DNA of 64,000 nucleotides from Gymnogyps californianus. Taxonomy: Eukaryota > Chordata > Aves > Accipitriformes > Cathartidae. The notes below the pieces were generated by a model, which was not told the origin of the DNA, ran no database searches, and was given only the letters and a program-made list of their open reading frames with translations. The position numbers and the translations under genes were made by a program. The stretch covers positions 16,365,543-16,429,542 of the forward strand of contig NC_059476.1 of the NCBI RefSeq assembly GCF_018139145.2. Direction: 5' to 3'. Positions 1 to 13,061 of this stretch are shown piece after piece (the stretch's first letter is position 1; every line of letters starts with the position of its first letter).

Positions 1-1329
1 GCAATGCTCCTTGCTGTTTGCACCCATTCCCTTCCTTGGGACCACCCGTCCTTGAGATTCAGACTGACTCCGCACATCCAAGAGCTCAGAGGTCCTGATC
101 CAAAGCAGAGGCTGCTGTGTCGTGTCTGTGCCCCCCCAGCCAGGGCTCCCTGCACTGGGAGCCTCACAGGGGTACCCAGCTTCAGGGCACCTGCAGAGAG
201 GGGCCATGGGAGTTTGGTGCTGGGATCACTAGAAACGTGGGCTCAGAGGAGCCCCTGAGAGCTGGGAGAGATGCTCATCCCCCTACGGCAAGCAGAGCCT
301 GCAGGTTTGGAGCTCCCTCACTCTCACACCTTCTCTGCTGTCTTACACATCCCTCATCCGAAATCCCCGCCTGCCTGCAAGCAAGCCCTGGAGGGCAGCC
401 AGTGGTCGTGCGTGCTTTAAATCTGTGCTCGTACAGCTGAGAGCCTGGGTTAATTCCCATGTTCCTTCTTACAGCTGCTTTTGCAGTTATCGTGTGTACT
501 TGTGTTCACATTGGGGCAGTCCTCCAGGGTCACCCCATAGCCAAGTGTCCTGCAGTTGTGAGTAAAGGTGCAATGAATGTTCTGCCGGTGCCTCTAAACT
601 GGACACCTGCTCCACTCGCCCCACAAACCAGGCGCTGCAAATGCTTCCTGACTCCTCTCAGCAAAAAAGCTGCAGCTGTAGCATGCCACAGGAAGCAAGC
701 AGGGAGATTAAGTGACCATGTGGTCTGCAGCCTGGTGATGGCAGAGAATTTGTGAAAAAAAATTACATAGGATCTAGAAAATAGATGTGAACTTGGAGAA
801 GTGCAAAAAAACCCCCCCAAAACCACAAAAAAAATGCAACCACAATTTTTCTATCAATCCAGGAAAATTCCCTCCTGACCCTAATCTGGCAATAGCATTA
901 AGCCTAATGTGTGAGCAGACCTCTGGGACTGTAATGCTGGGAGCACCAGTGCATGAGGTGCAGAGCTTGTCTTTAGTGCTCCGGAAGAAGGAAAACCTCA
1001 GTACCTTTAGAAGCAAATTAAGGGGAAAATTGTTTATTCTTCATATTCACAGTGACCAGCAGAAACCTGGAAGCCTGGGGTTGAAGCAGCACCTCCTCCA
1101 AACAACCTTAGCGCTGCTCGCTCCTTGGCCAGCCAGGAGCCGTGTCCCAGGCTGAACTGCCCATCTCGGGTTCCTCCATTTGGAAGTTTATGGAGGGAGT
1201 TCTGTCAAACTGTACGTTAAATTGATCTGAGTTTCTCTGCCCCATTACCCTTCTTGGAAGGCTGATGCCGAACTTCACTCCTGGCAGGGCTAGCAACTCT
1301 CCAATTCACCATCTAAACTTATTCATTAT

Positions 1330-2600
1330 TTTGTGCCATTGTTGTATGTCTTAAAGATTTTATTAACATTTTCTTATTTACAATTTTCTTTCAGTGGTTC
1401 TTCAGAAATACATTTGTCCCCTCTCAGCCTCTGTCTGGCCAGAACAAGCGAAACTCTTCTAGCAGATCTTCATCAGCTGGTGCTTGTTTGTCTCGGTATG
1501 CAAATAGTTTTTCTCTGTGCAGTGGAAATTTATCCTTCCTGGATGCAGAGCTACAAGGATATTCTGGAAGAAGTCTCACAATGCCTTGCGCAATGGCAAT
1601 AATGTTTCTGTCTCTGCTAAAAATAACTTGTCTGATGCATCCTAGCATCATGCCATTCCTTTTTCACAGAAGCATCACGCTGCTGCTTCACATTCATCCT
1701 TCAGTGCACTAAGGTCTTTTTATTCCTTTGGTGCCTCCATTTCATCAGTTTATAGCAAATGTCCTTACTGCTGGTCCCCAAGTGTTTAAATTTGCCCTTT
1801 CTGCTGTTATATTTCACCCTACTTCCCCCATCCCTTGACAAGGTCAAGGTCCCCTTCTTCTTCCTCTGTGAGGAACTACTTCTCTCAGCACTTGCAATCC
1901 CTCCCAGCCCTGTGCTGCCTCTGCATTTTGGGAGCTCGCACTTGGCTCTTCTGAAATTACCGATGGATTTACTAACCTGAATGTATTCCCAAGATACGTG
2001 GTTAATATCCTTCCTGCAGCCTAGTCATGCTTGATTTTGATGCAGCTTGGGCAGTTTCTCCTGTATCTCCTTACCAACCTTGGGCCTCATCTTCACCTTT
2101 AGCAGCAGTTTCTCCTGGTTCATAGTGCATCATCCTCAACTCGGAATTGAGTGCCTTAGTCTAAGAAACTGGCAGCCTCATCTAAGTATAATTTCTATTG
2201 CCCTCTTCCTGTTTCATTAGGTATCTCATTGCTCCCTGTGTTCCCCTAATCACCTTTACTGAAACCACTTTTGGGTTTTGACTGCAGCTGACTTGTGTCT
2301 CCTCTTCCTCCACCCCTCTCCTTGCAGGCTCTGCCTACGTTGGGTGACTGCTCCTCCCTGCAGGTCTGTTGCCTGACTGATAGAGCAATCTCACCATTCG
2401 CTAAAACCATGTCTGAAATAATGTTGTGTTTTACGTTACAATGAATCAATAAGGAAATTTGCTTTCTGTCTTGTCAGAGGATACCTGAGCCCTGCTATTC
2501 TGGCACTGTTCATTGCCTGGCATTCACTGGGAAATTAAAGGCTCCTATAATTGCACAATTTCTGCTCTTTATTCCTCTTGTAGCCTTAGAGACAGCACAG
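1330..2600 (-). repeat. Possible worn CR1/L3-like LINE sequence
   Basis: Several phrases resemble the reverse complement of old amniote CR1/L3 LINEs, for example GAAATTAAAGGCTCCTATAA near 2532 and a passage at about 2180-2260 ending in CCCCTAATCACCTTTACTG. The match is by memory of consensus style and is much decayed, so boundaries are rough and the family name is tentative. No intact reverse transcriptase or endonuclease frame remains. Confidence 0.3.
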
Positions 2601-3865
2601 TTTATACTCAAGGCTGCATCTGGTGCGTCTGTAGCCAACCCCTGAGAACACCTCTGCAGGGCCCTTTTTACCGCCCTTTCTCACACCTCCTCGGGACGTA
2701 TCTTATCCATGTCATCCCCCCTTACGTCCTTACACTGACCTGTTTTACTAGCAGTGCTTCACAACTTCCTGCTCTCCTCCTACCGACCGGGTGCTCCCAG
2801 CCAGCTTCCACACGTGCTTATCTCTGCAGCTTTGTTCCAGGCGGCACGCTCTGCCTCCGCCAAGCATCCCAGCACGCCCTGGGATGCACCATCCTCTGGC
2901 TCATCGTATTGCCAGTATGCCAAGATTCCGGCTTGCCTGATGTGACCACAGCAAATAGCAGAACTTGGGGAGAAGCCTACAAAATCAGTGGCCACAGGCT
3001 GTTGCAAAATATTAGAAGGAGAAGAACTTGTACTGGGAATGGATGAGGGAGATAAAGGACATGGTGTTTCTAGTTCAACCTCAGAAGATTCTGGTTAGGT
3101 GACAACTGAGCCTTAGGAGATAATGCTGCTAGGGCAAATGGATTTAATACCTCCCAGCTTAATTCAAGGGAGACCCACAAGTCCATGTGAAAACGCTAAG
3201 CAAGGTAAATTGAGTGTGGCTAGAAGGCTTAGTCAATGGGTGAGTTACAAGGTTGTGAAATTCTGTACGATACCAATATTGTGTACAAGCTCTGTTCCCA
3301 GGTGAACTGGTGAGTATTGGAAACTGCATCTTTAAATAGCTTATTTTTAGAGGCAGGAAGTATGCAGAGAAGCAGCAGAAAATACACTTTCTCTGTTACC
3401 TAGAGACAGTTGGGACTTGTCCCTAAATAAAGAAGCTCTCCTTCGAGTACCTGGGGGCAAAGGGATTCCCAAATACCCCTTGTTTGCTAGAGCAATGCTG
3501 CACAGGCTTAGAAAAAGGAAGTTTAACAGCTCTAGCCATGCAACCCAAGAGTGGACATGCTTGACAGCACCATTCAAATGGCCTGATAAGGCTAACAAGC
3601 AAGATGCCTACAGTCCACCAAAGGTCTCGTGATGTGCAATGAAGATGTGCAGACTGGGCAATGTCTGCGTATCACAACTTCCAAGACGTGGGGTTGCACT
3701 TAGCATGTAGGTAAAGTACTTAATTGGTTAAAAAAATGCACACTAAGTGTATAACAGAAGATCATAACCTTTGGGGAAACACATGGTACAGTGCATGAGG
3801 AACTAGTTCAGACTATGCTTGGGCTTTTATAGGCCTTGAAGCCTGGCTACTGGGCAGTTAGACCC

Positions 3866-3899
3866 CACTCTTGTCCGTTTTCACCAGTGGACAAGAGTG
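3866..3899. repeat. Short perfect inverted repeat
   Basis: CACTCTTGTCC at 3866-3876 is followed 12 bases later by its exact reverse complement at 3889-3899. The 11-bp stem could form a small hairpin in DNA or RNA. There is no neighbouring gene and no other sign of function. Confidence 0.6.
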
Positions 3900-4783
3900 A
3901 GTGCTACCTACAATCTCGTGTGAGCGAAGAGACCTGCAGGATGTATCTGGTCGTGAATTGTAGCTGCCACTGGAGGAAAATGAATAAGTCAGAGTCCTCC
4001 GGATGCTGGTGGAGGCAGACTCCAGAGAAGGCAATGCTATTAATGGCCTGGATAAAAGGAATAGGTCAGAGCAGGACAGGATCTCTGGAGTGCCAATAGC
4101 AACCAGGGAAAGAGGTGACAGCAGCCAACACCACCTACTGCTATGGACAGCTGTTCTCCTAATCCCCATTTCTATCAACATCTCTAAACATCTCTGTGTG
4201 AGAGCAAGGTTGGTGAAGCAGTAACACCTCCCAGAATCACAAGCTGGGCTCAGTTTTGTCTTTGTTGCCTGTCTCTCGTGGTGCTTTGACTAGTGGCTAA
4301 TTCCTCAGATCTCGGTGCTTCCCATTTGACTATTCACTTCAGAGTCATCTATTAACGTAATGTCTGTAAGTTATCAGGGACTGAAATCCGGTCTGAAACC
4401 GTCAGTTCACCACCTTATTATTTCAGCAATATTTTCTTCAGCCTGCTGGAAGGCACATAATGGAGTGAGGCAATTACAAGGCTGGACCCAAACTTCAGTA
4501 GAAATTGTACATATACCCACTCCTGTTAAACCGCAGCTGCCTGGGAGGCGGTGCAGGATACTCAACACCTGGCAAAAAAATGTTTGGATGTGCACAGCTA
4601 TGTTTGGTGACAGTAGCCTCTAGTCAAGGTCGTTTTTCTTGACTGTTCTTCCCTTAAAGCTCACTGTTGGGCCCCTGAGTCCCTGTAGGCTTCCTCCTAC
4701 TGTGTAAAACATGTTTTTATTAGTAATCTTCATGCTTTTAGCAAGCTGCTGTTCAAAAACTATTTTGGCTGGCCTAAATGTAT

Positions 4784-4823
4784 TGGGTTGGTTTTTTTGG
4801 GTTTTGGGTTTTTTTTTTTTATT
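4784..4823. repeat. G/T-rich low-complexity tract
   Basis: A run built from GGGTTGG, GGGTTTTGGG and long T stretches. Similar G/T-rich tracts recur through the window (for example about 25,778-25,866, 39,738-39,783, 40,467-40,510, 45,480-45,513, 47,338-47,445 and 58,660-58,747). This kind of sequence is common in bird genomes and supports the host assignment only weakly. Confidence 0.7.
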
Positions 4824-5339
4824 TAACTTGGCAGAATTTGGGATTTTCTATATTTCTTCTTTGGCCATAACTTACACTTTTTGAAGGATGTCTTTTTACT
4901 TCTAAATGTCTTCTCTGCTCAGCTGTTTAGCTGTGCCAGACTTGGAGATTTTTTTGTTGTTGTTAGCATATTTTGAGTGATGGCATATTTAAAGCTTTGA
5001 ATACAGGGTCTCAATGCCATTGCAAGCATTTTGTCCTTTCATCAGCTACTTTAAAATTCTTCTTAATTACTCTCCTGACTTTTATACTTATTCCCTTTTG
5101 AAGGAGAATATACTCATGTCCCTTTTAAGTTACATTGCACTGCAGTGTACTTTTTTGTTGCTTTTTCCTCTCCTGCAGTAATATTGGATTTGAGCACATT
5201 GTGTTTGTTATGACAAAGTGACTGTTCACTATTACATTTCAAACTCCCTCCTATGTACTACTCATGACTAAATCAAGAGTTCATCCTCCACTTGGCTCCT
5301 TTGAGTGGTCATTCTAAGAACTATTCATTTATCAGGGCT

Positions 5340-5520
5340 AAAAATACAGTCTTTGCATCATTCTTTGACATGGTATCTACCTGGTCTGTATGGGGGTAAT
5401 TAATATCTCCCATTATCATTATGTTTTCTCCCCTGACAACCTCTTAAAGTCCTCCAGCTGTTTTTCATTCCACTGTCCTAATCAGGTGGTCAATAGTATA
5501 TGCTCAGTATTGCTTAGACA
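5340..5520 (-). repeat. Worn CR1/L3-like LINE fragment
   Basis: GGGGTAATTAATATCTCCCA and the following CATTATCATTATGTTTTC resemble the reverse complement of the endonuclease-coding part of amniote CR1/L3 LINEs, where a similar phrase meaning 'keep unpublished private' style Asn-Phe codons recurs as AATTAAAGTCTCCCAT. The piece is decayed and non-coding now. It may belong to the same insertion as the segment at about 5990-6300. Confidence 0.4.
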
Positions 5521-5595
5521 CATGTCAATACATAATGGTTCTCTGGTAGTTTAAACAACATCCCAGGCTTTTTTTTTTTTTCCTTTTCTTTTTCT

Positions 5596-5625
5596 CCCCC
5601 CCCCCCCCCCCCCCCTTTTTTTTTT
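5596..5625. repeat. C20 followed by T10 homopolymer run
   Basis: Twenty consecutive C bases (5596-5615) run directly into ten T bases (5616-5625), preceded by a T/C-rich lead-in. Such tracts are length-unstable and hard to sequence, so the exact length may be an assembly estimate. Confidence 0.9.
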
Positions 5626-5989
5626 CCTCTTTCTGGAACCTGGACAAATACTGTGCTAGTAGCCTGAATCATTTTCTGTGGCTTCACATCTTGAGCTGCT
5701 GCTCTGGCAATCATCTTCCTGCTGAAATGAGACAAGATCTTACATTGGCTTGGGTTTTTTGTTGTTGTTACTTTCTTTAAAATAAAATTCACATGTTCAA
5801 TGTCTAGCTCTGGGCTTTGCTCCATGAAAATGTCTTCCTTCACCAGCTCCTTTTTCAGTTTGCTGAATGTACATTTGTAACTGAAAAGAAAACTTTTATC
5901 ACCTTGGAGAAGGGCAGAGATATATTCTAGCTGCATGTGCTCCCCCCATCTTCTGTAATGACAAAAAGCATTATATGGTCATTGCTGGT

Positions 5990-6300
5990 TAAGGTCAGCT
6001 TACCATGTATAAACACATTCAGCTTTTTATACCCATACTGGAGTTCTTGCCAGGGTGATGGGTATGGTAATCATTCCCTAATTTCCTCAATCTCTATTCA
6101 GAAACTGGCACTACATTTGCCACTTTTCACTTCTTGATTACCAAGGCCAGCTTAAGCAGAAGGTTGTACACTGCATCAAGTAATTCAGTGGTTTCATATC
6201 TGAAAGGCTGTAAAGTTCTTGGTCAAGTGCTATCACAGTTAGTCATTTGTCACTGAGCCTCCAGCACCTCCCTCACGCCTTCACAGTGACCACAAACACA
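5990..6300 (-). repeat. Worn CR1/L3-like LINE fragment
   Basis: The passage around CAAGTAATTCAGTGGTTTCA, TATCTGAAAGGCTGTAAAG and TTCTTGGTCAAGTGCTATCA follows, in order, a reverse-complement segment of amniote CR1/L3 LINE reverse transcriptase that I recall. The order of several recognisable phrases, not any single one, supports the call. No intact frame remains on the minus strand, so this is an old, dead copy. Confidence 0.45.
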
Positions 6301-7422
6301 TTTAACATTGAGCATAGTTTTGAACGTGGCTGTGAGTGCAGGACACCAATGTCTGAAGCCATTCTTGAGTGCTGCCTTTATTGTTGTAGTATATCAGGTT
6401 TGGGGGTCTTTCATGAGCAACTTTTAAGTTCTCAAACCCTTTGCATCCTTCATTTTGGGGACACTGCACCTGTCAGGTTGCTGGTGTGGAAAGCTGGTAA
6501 GGTGCAACTGCCTGTTCCCCTTGCTTCCCTCCTAGGATGCAAAAAAACTATTCAGTGTTGTATTCATCAGCAACTCTCATCTTGAGGGTTTTGTATGTAT
6601 TTATTTGGATTTGGAGTGCATCTGTGTGTAAATGAAGGGCTTTATCTATTATCTTCCTACAATATCCCCATTCTTGATTTTTTTGTTTGTTTTTAAGCCC
6701 AACCTGAGACTTTTGAAGGTATATAGCATTATACACATTTAGCCTCTGGTAAAGACAAAAGAAGTCTCTCAAGTTGTATTTGCTGCAGACAGCTCAGCTC
6801 TTCCAGCTCTATCCTGGTTTCAGGTGAATGTTTCCTCATCCCCTTGAAACAGTTACAAGTTGACCTAGCGTTCACCTTGCTGCATGCACCCTTCCTTTTA
6901 TCACAAAGGTGATCTTTTCTAGTTCATTTATTCAACCCTCCAGCTTTCCTGTTCCTTTAATGGGGATAAACTCCCTGCTGTAAACCCCAGATTATTCCTG
7001 TCCACCTTCCAAATCTATTGCTTTCTATTTACATTAATATTACAATTACTGACAACACATTGTCTTGTGCCCTGAAATCCATCCTAAACTTAATGAATAT
7101 CTCTCTTGCTTTCAGGCTGATAGTCTGTCCATCTCTAGTGAAGCTGCTATTGCACGTGACAATAAAACCCTCTGAAAAAGGGATCTAATTGCTGCCCTCT
7201 TCATCCATCCTGTGCGCGCTCCATGGTGGTTTGCAGGCTACTGCCCAGCAGTGTAAATCACAATGTTTCCCTTCCCACTACCTGTTGATCATGGTGTGCG
7301 TTGCTCTGTGCTGTCCTCAACTTGACTGCCTCTCGTCTGCCAGTCTCATCTCCTGCAGGATGTACAGTTGTATCCATAGTGTCAAAACACAGCCCACAAG
7401 CTTTGCTTGGATGGAGTGACTT

Positions 7423-7452
7423 TTGGGAGTGACTTTTGCTGCACAGCAAATG
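7423..7452. repeat. Short tandem duplication
   Basis: GGAGTGACTTTTG occurs twice in direct succession with a 15-base period. This looks like a simple local duplication. Confidence 0.65.
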
Positions 7453-7591
7453 CTGAATGCCTTGTCAAAGGTTAATTTTGTGCCTCTTCCCGTTGACTAG
7501 GGTAGACTTTCCAAACTGCAGTGTTGTCTCCTTGGCCTGTGATCAGTCATGGTCTCCTCTATGCTGTCACTCTTCTTCTTAATTCCAGGCC

Positions 7592-7616
7592 AAAAAAAAA
7601 AAAAAAAAAAAAAAAA
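7592..7616. repeat. A25 homopolymer run
   Basis: Twenty-five consecutive A bases. A poly(A) tail of a retroposed transcript was considered, but the bases upstream show no recognisable transcript and no clear target-site duplication flanks the tract. Confidence 0.9.
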
Positions 7617-10600
7617 TCTACCTTGTTAGGTTTTATTTCAGTGTAGGATGGACTACACACATTTGTGTGAGCTCCTCCCTGCAATGGGCCTGGGACAAGC
7701 ACTAGGTCTTGGCTTGCATTATTTTAACTTTGTAATCCAAAGTTTGCTGCAGGGAACAATCCTGTCCTGGCGAGAAAACTGAGAAGATAATATCTCTCTC
7801 TCGTTACTATAAATCATTTAACAAAGGCAATATATTGGAATTAAGCCACATTCCTCAGAAGAAGGCATGTTTCTCCTTAACCTTCAGTGAGGTCTCATTT
7901 GTTGCTCTACTTGACGGGACGTAGTCTTTGTTTGGTTCTGCTTGGCTGGGGGCTCCCCAGAGGACTGGGTTGCTTGCTTCTTCATTCAAAAGCTCACAGT
8001 GTGTGGATAGAAGCAGAGTTTGTGTGATATGGTAAATACACTTTGCTGATGACTGGCAGAGTGTTACAAAATTGAATTTGTGCCTTTTTTCTCACTTGTC
8101 TTTGTTCGTACTTGTGATGCAATTCTGCCTTCCTGGGACTGCGGTACCTCACATTTCCACTGGGCAGATTTCTTTCTCACCTTTCCCTGCTTCCCACACC
8201 ATCTCTCCACAGCAGGAGCTCTGCCTAATCTGGGTTCTCCCTCGAGCACGTGGGGTGCTACCCTAGGGAGGAGTTCCAACCTCCTTGTCTGGGGCCCACG
8301 AGAAAGGCTGACTGAACCCAGGGAAGCTGCAACACGTCCATGTGCTCCTTCGTACCCTGTCTCTGAGGGGACCCATCGCTGACCTGTAGGCTTGCATGCA
8401 CTTGGCAGCGTGCTGCTGCCTGTCACAGATCTACAAAAAAGTGTTTTGCTGGCATATCCACTTAAGAAAGAGGATAGTCCGAGGCTGCCTGTGCAAGTCT
8501 CACTTCACTGCAGCTGGCCCATTTCGTTCAGACATCTGCTGTGCTGCTGGAGAAGGTGCCACTTTCAGAACGGGGTTGCTGCGAGCACCAGCCACACAGG
8601 AACCAGTCTCTTGCAAATCAGCAATTTGCAGTCCATCCCCTTCTCCCATTTCTGTGTATTCGTATTGCAGGACCAGAGAGGCAGGCAGTTTACAGGGCGA
8701 GGGGGTAAATTATGCTTCCACCGAATCCCATAAAGGCCATGCAATTCGATGGGGTCATTTTTTATTCCTGCTACTTCCCTGCCTCTGGCATCTCTGGGGC
8801 TGGTGCAAGACCGGGTGAGAAGACAGGTTTCTGCTATAATGTCTTTCTGAGTATTTTCTGTTCCTATGGCAAAACGGATGTTGGAGAGACTTGCTGTAGA
8901 ATCTGCCTTGAAAGTCGTACCTCTGAGATGCCAGGCCCTGCTTGGTGTTAAGTGAAATTGTCTGCAGCTCATTAACATCAAAGCATTTTCTCCACTGGTC
9001 TGGGCAGCTCAGTAGTAACCAGCAGATGAACCAGAGAACAGCTACACTCTCCACTAAGCTTTGCCTGCAAACAATTAACATCAAAGGGGAGCCACTGTGA
9101 AACAGGGGAAAAACAAAGCTCCCACTGCAGCAAGTCTCACAGCTGGTGGGGAAGTAGGGGGAGGCCGAAGCTCTGTCCCAGCTAGTGAGTTTGTGCTGAG
9201 ATGTTTGCAGGAGCGAGCAGAGGAATGGCTGCTGGGGCCGGCTGATGGTGTTGGCCAAGAAAACGGTGGATCCACTTTGGTTTGAACAAAACTGTCTGAT
9301 GGTGTTGGTGGCAGCATGGTGCAAGCTCTGGTGTATCAGACCTGGTCCAGCCTCATTCTGGGATCAAGTTAGATCTGCTGCCGCCTTGGTATGTTCATGA
9401 TTGCTCACTTAGCTGTTGCTCTTGATGGGTCTCCTGAGGCCAGTCCCACTGTTCTTTACACCCTTCTTCTCCATCCCTCTGAACACAAAAGTTTTGGCTA
9501 GCGATTCCAGATGTTGCTGCCCTTTTTTTAAGCGGACCTTGACACTCTGCTTGCCCTTCCCCACAGGAGGCCTGTGGAATTAAACCATTTTTTAGATTAC
9601 AGGACCGTTCCCTTCCTCTAGCTCTCAAGCACCTTCTCCTGCCTTATGTACTGGATCCTCTGGTTCATGCTTTCCTTATCCTCTTCCTCTCTGCTTTGGC
9701 GGTGGGTAAGAAATCCAAATTGTTGGTATTTATCACGCTAACAGTCTGTGATTAGCCCTGGGGGGACAGCAGGGTTTGGAAAATGAATTAATTCTCATAC
9801 ATGTCCCAGTCAGAGATGAGAAGCTTTTTGGTAGATGCTGCACCAGCACAGAATAGAAATGTGGGGCTATCTCAAAGATTTTGCTATCAAACCATCAGCC
9901 TAGGAACAGAGGATTGCAAAAAAGAGAACAAGAAAACTGGAACTCTCTATTAGTAAGTGCTTGGGGGTCAAGATTAGAGATAGTATAACCACAGCAAGAT
10001 GTGCCAGCCAGCACACGCTTCCTTCCTGCTAGCTCTGCCCCATGGGAGTGCTAACCTCCAGCCACAGGGCAGATGATAGAGCTGCAGGGCACAACCAGAA
10101 CAGTTAAAGCCACCAAGGCTCACGAGTCAAAGTTGTAGAATGTGATTTTCAGGCCAGGTACTTTCTCCAGAGGGCAGGCGCGCTTTGTGGAAAAGCATAC
10201 CTAATTCTGTTCATGCTTGATCAAGAAAAGTATGTTCAAAACCCATCAGGCGCACTGAAGGACAGCTAATACCATCTGGGCAATAGTCAAACTGCCACAG
10301 AAGGAGGAACTACGGAAATTTATCTTGTCCACCCTAGAAAAAGGAGGGCCACGTGGAGGCTGTGCACCGAATTGTGTTAGGGGAAGGTCGGGGAGAAAAG
10401 ATGCTTAAAAGAGCACTTCGGCACTGCCTGGGTGTAAGTGGTTTGGGCAACATGGACCACTGGTATGTTAGGAGCCATTAGGGAAGGGAAATTTGGGGGA
10501 AGCCTCCTGAAAGTAGTTAGCAGTAGCAAGAAACCAAACTTGCTGTGAAATGGAGATTGATAAATTTAAGACCAGCAACATATGACCCAGTTGCCTGTCA

Positions 10601-12401
10601 CAGCAGGGATGCAAACGGAGTGCAGAAGAAATAAGGAGATAGTAACAGCTTGATGGCCAATAGCCATGCTGCCAGCAAGCTCACCACTGCCAAGTTTATT
10701 TTGTGGGCATCGGAGCAAGAGAAGGATCTTGCAAGGAAGAATTTGCAGGAAGGCTCTTGTGAAGACCACAGTGGGCAGGCACTAGTCCTGGTGTATCTGG
10801 ACTGATAAGATGCAAGGTCAGCAACCATTAGCCTCTCTAGCAGCTTGTCCACCCGCTGTTCTAGCCACCACCCAGACTGCAGACAGAAGTTCCCTGCTGG
10901 AGTCTAGAGCATTCATGTTGCAGTCCTTCTGTTTAGATCATCTACCTCTCGGGGAAGAAGTGCTTCTTCTGTGGTTAGTACAGAGCCTAACAGACTTTTG
11001 AACTGGCTCTAGCAAGAGGCATGTCTGGACTTTGAGTGGAAGGAAAGATTCCCCACTGCTAACACAAGGACTCTGGAAATGGAGACACGTAGACTTTAAT
11101 GGCTTGACACACTGAAAAAGAGGTGGAACGAAGACCAGGATATCACCAGCAACTGGAGTGAGGTGCAGCTAAGGGGATCATTCCTGAGCAGAGGTGCCCA
11201 AAGAGCTTTCCCGCTGTTTGTAGCAGAGAAATTCTCCATAAGTCATGCTTTCCTTCTTTCCACTGCTAATGGCTTTCAAACCAGGACTGGGATTCCCTGG
11301 TCACTAAACCTGTCCGCTCTGCTCGTGAAAACAAGCTTCACGTTGCCCTCTCCACAAGGAATCTGCATCTTGAAACGGGCTTTTGCCTCTTGCTACTCTG
11401 GTTGCTGTCTGCTCTGGGAAGTTCCACCTCCTACAGTTAGAAACCATCCTCTGACTTTCTCCACGAGGGCATTAAGAGCCAATTAATAATCTCTCCTTAT
11501 GCTACCATTGGGCTTCAGATAGCTCTGTCCCTTCCTTGGAATTTACAGCCTTTCCTCACTAGAGCTTCCCCAGTACACTGGCAGAGCAATCACATCTCGG
11601 TTTTGCTTTCCTTTTCTGGACTAGCCAAACGGAGCTGTCCTGGTCTCCTTTTGTAGGACAGGCTCATTGCTCTCCTACCTACATGCACCAAGAGCCTGCT
11701 CTGTGCCTCTCGGAGTTCCCTTTGAACAGGACAACTGGCTTACTGCAGCTGTGACTGCACCTGAACAGCGGCTTAAACATTTCTTTATCTCCACAGGAAA
11801 TATCTTATCTGGGACATCCTACTATCACATCTGCATACAGCCAGCTTTCACCTCTCCGCCTTTCAAACTCCCTAATCGTGTGTGGCTTGGCAAGGTGAGG
11901 GTAATGGCTCCGGTGGTTAGGGTGGAGGAATAAAGGTCACGACTCCTGGGCTTCGTATCTAGCCTTGCGGCAGGGTTTGGGGTAAGACATTTCACCTCTT
12001 CGAGCTCATCCCCCAAGCTTGCAGAAAGCTGGTGCTGATGTTTTGCTCCTGCACAGGCACCAGGCACTACCACGCCTTCCCTTGCCTATCAACGCGCTCA
12101 CCGCTTGCCATCAGAAACGGTGGTGTTGCATCATGAGCTCCCTTACAATGTCTGAGCTCACGCTGGAGGGAGGTCTTTGTTCTTGTGGTGTAAGGCTGAA
12201 GGGTAAATGGACACTGCTAAAACACCGGAGGTGGTTGTGCCGGGGAGCTGTCGCTGCGGGATCAGTATCGGGAGGCCTCTTGGCCATCGCAGCCGGGTGT
12301 CTTTCCTTTTCATCATGGCCACCAATAGACCTGGTGTTTTTAACTACACCGTGGAGCGGACGAGGAGATTTCAGCTCTTCCTGACAGAAAACTATGTGGC
12401 T

Positions 12402-12653
12402 CCCTCAGGGGCGGGATGTCCCCTCAGGGGATGGTGACCTTTCTGGGGTGAGATGTTCCCTGAGGGACAGTCACTCAGGGGTGCGATTTCTCCTCAGGGG
12501 ACGGTGATCCCTCAGGGGCGGGATGTCCCCTCAGGGGCAGCGACCGCTCTGGGGTGGGACATCCCCTCAGGGGAGGGATGGCTGCTCAGGGGACGGTGAT
12601 CCCTATCCCTCAGGGGTGCGACGTCCCCTCAGGGGAGGGACGGCCGCTCAGGG
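12402..12653. repeat. CCCTCAGGG minisatellite (AP-2-like site array)
   Basis: CCCTCAGGG occurs exactly at 12402, 12421, 12509, 12528, 12564, 12607 and 12626, with its reverse complement CCCTGAGGG at 12458 and several one-base variants between (12472, 12491, 12583, 12645). Three pairs have an identical 19-base spacing, and longer units of roughly 100 bases are suggested. The 9-mer fits the published TFAP2 consensus SCCYSRGGS. The array sits at the 5' edge of the LCOR CpG island, about 0.4-0.65 kb before the start codon. Binding is inferred, not shown. Confidence 0.85.
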
Positions 12654-13061
12654 GCGGCAGGCCCCGCTGGGCCGCAGCCTGCGGCCAGGCCGGGGTGCGG
12701 CTACCGCCGGGGTACGGCGACAGGCCGCGCGGCCCCGCTCGCGGGAGGAAGGCGGCGGGGGCGGGGGGGGGACGGGGACGGACAGCGCCCCCCAGCGGGC
12801 GGGTGCGGCGGCGCCGCACGTGCGGGCAGGTGGCGGGCGGGGGCGGAGGAGGAGGAGGCCGCGCGGGCGCAGGCGCGCGGCGGGAAGGGGCCGGCGGCAG
12901 GGCGGGGCGGGGCGCGGCCTACGGCGGCGCCTGCGTGGCGCGGCGAGGCGGGCGCTGACGGCGGGTGGGCGTGGCGCGGCGCGGCGCGCGGCCCTTCCTT
13001 CCCGTCCCTGCCCCCCTGGCCGTGCCCGCCGCCGCCCCCACCCCCGCCCGCCGCCCAGAAG

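Larger units (their letters stand above)
1..12400. other. Intergenic region upstream of LCOR
   Basis: No convincing gene is visible here on either strand. Open frames are short, lack recognisable domains, and show no splice-linked continuation. The stretch contains several worn pieces that resemble the reverse complement of CR1/L3-type LINE sequence (listed separately), a C20 run, an A25 run and G/T-rich low-complexity sequence. In human the neighbour on this side of LCOR is PIK3AP1, so this may be the PIK3AP1-LCOR interval, but no exon of that gene was recognised. A non-coding RNA cannot be excluded from sequence alone. Confidence 0.6.

Noticed and set aside
7592..7616. A25 run as the tail of a retroposed pseudogene
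   Set aside because: No transcript-like sequence precedes it and no target-site duplication was found around a plausible insert.
8755..9324. 189-residue minus-strand open frame
   Set aside because: No recognisable domain, no splice or promoter context, and overlapping frames of similar length in other phases; it looks like chance.
12207..12437. 76-residue plus-strand frame with a good Kozak-like ATG near 12,315
   Set aside because: It runs into the minisatellite, has no domain, and lies upstream of the probable transcription start.
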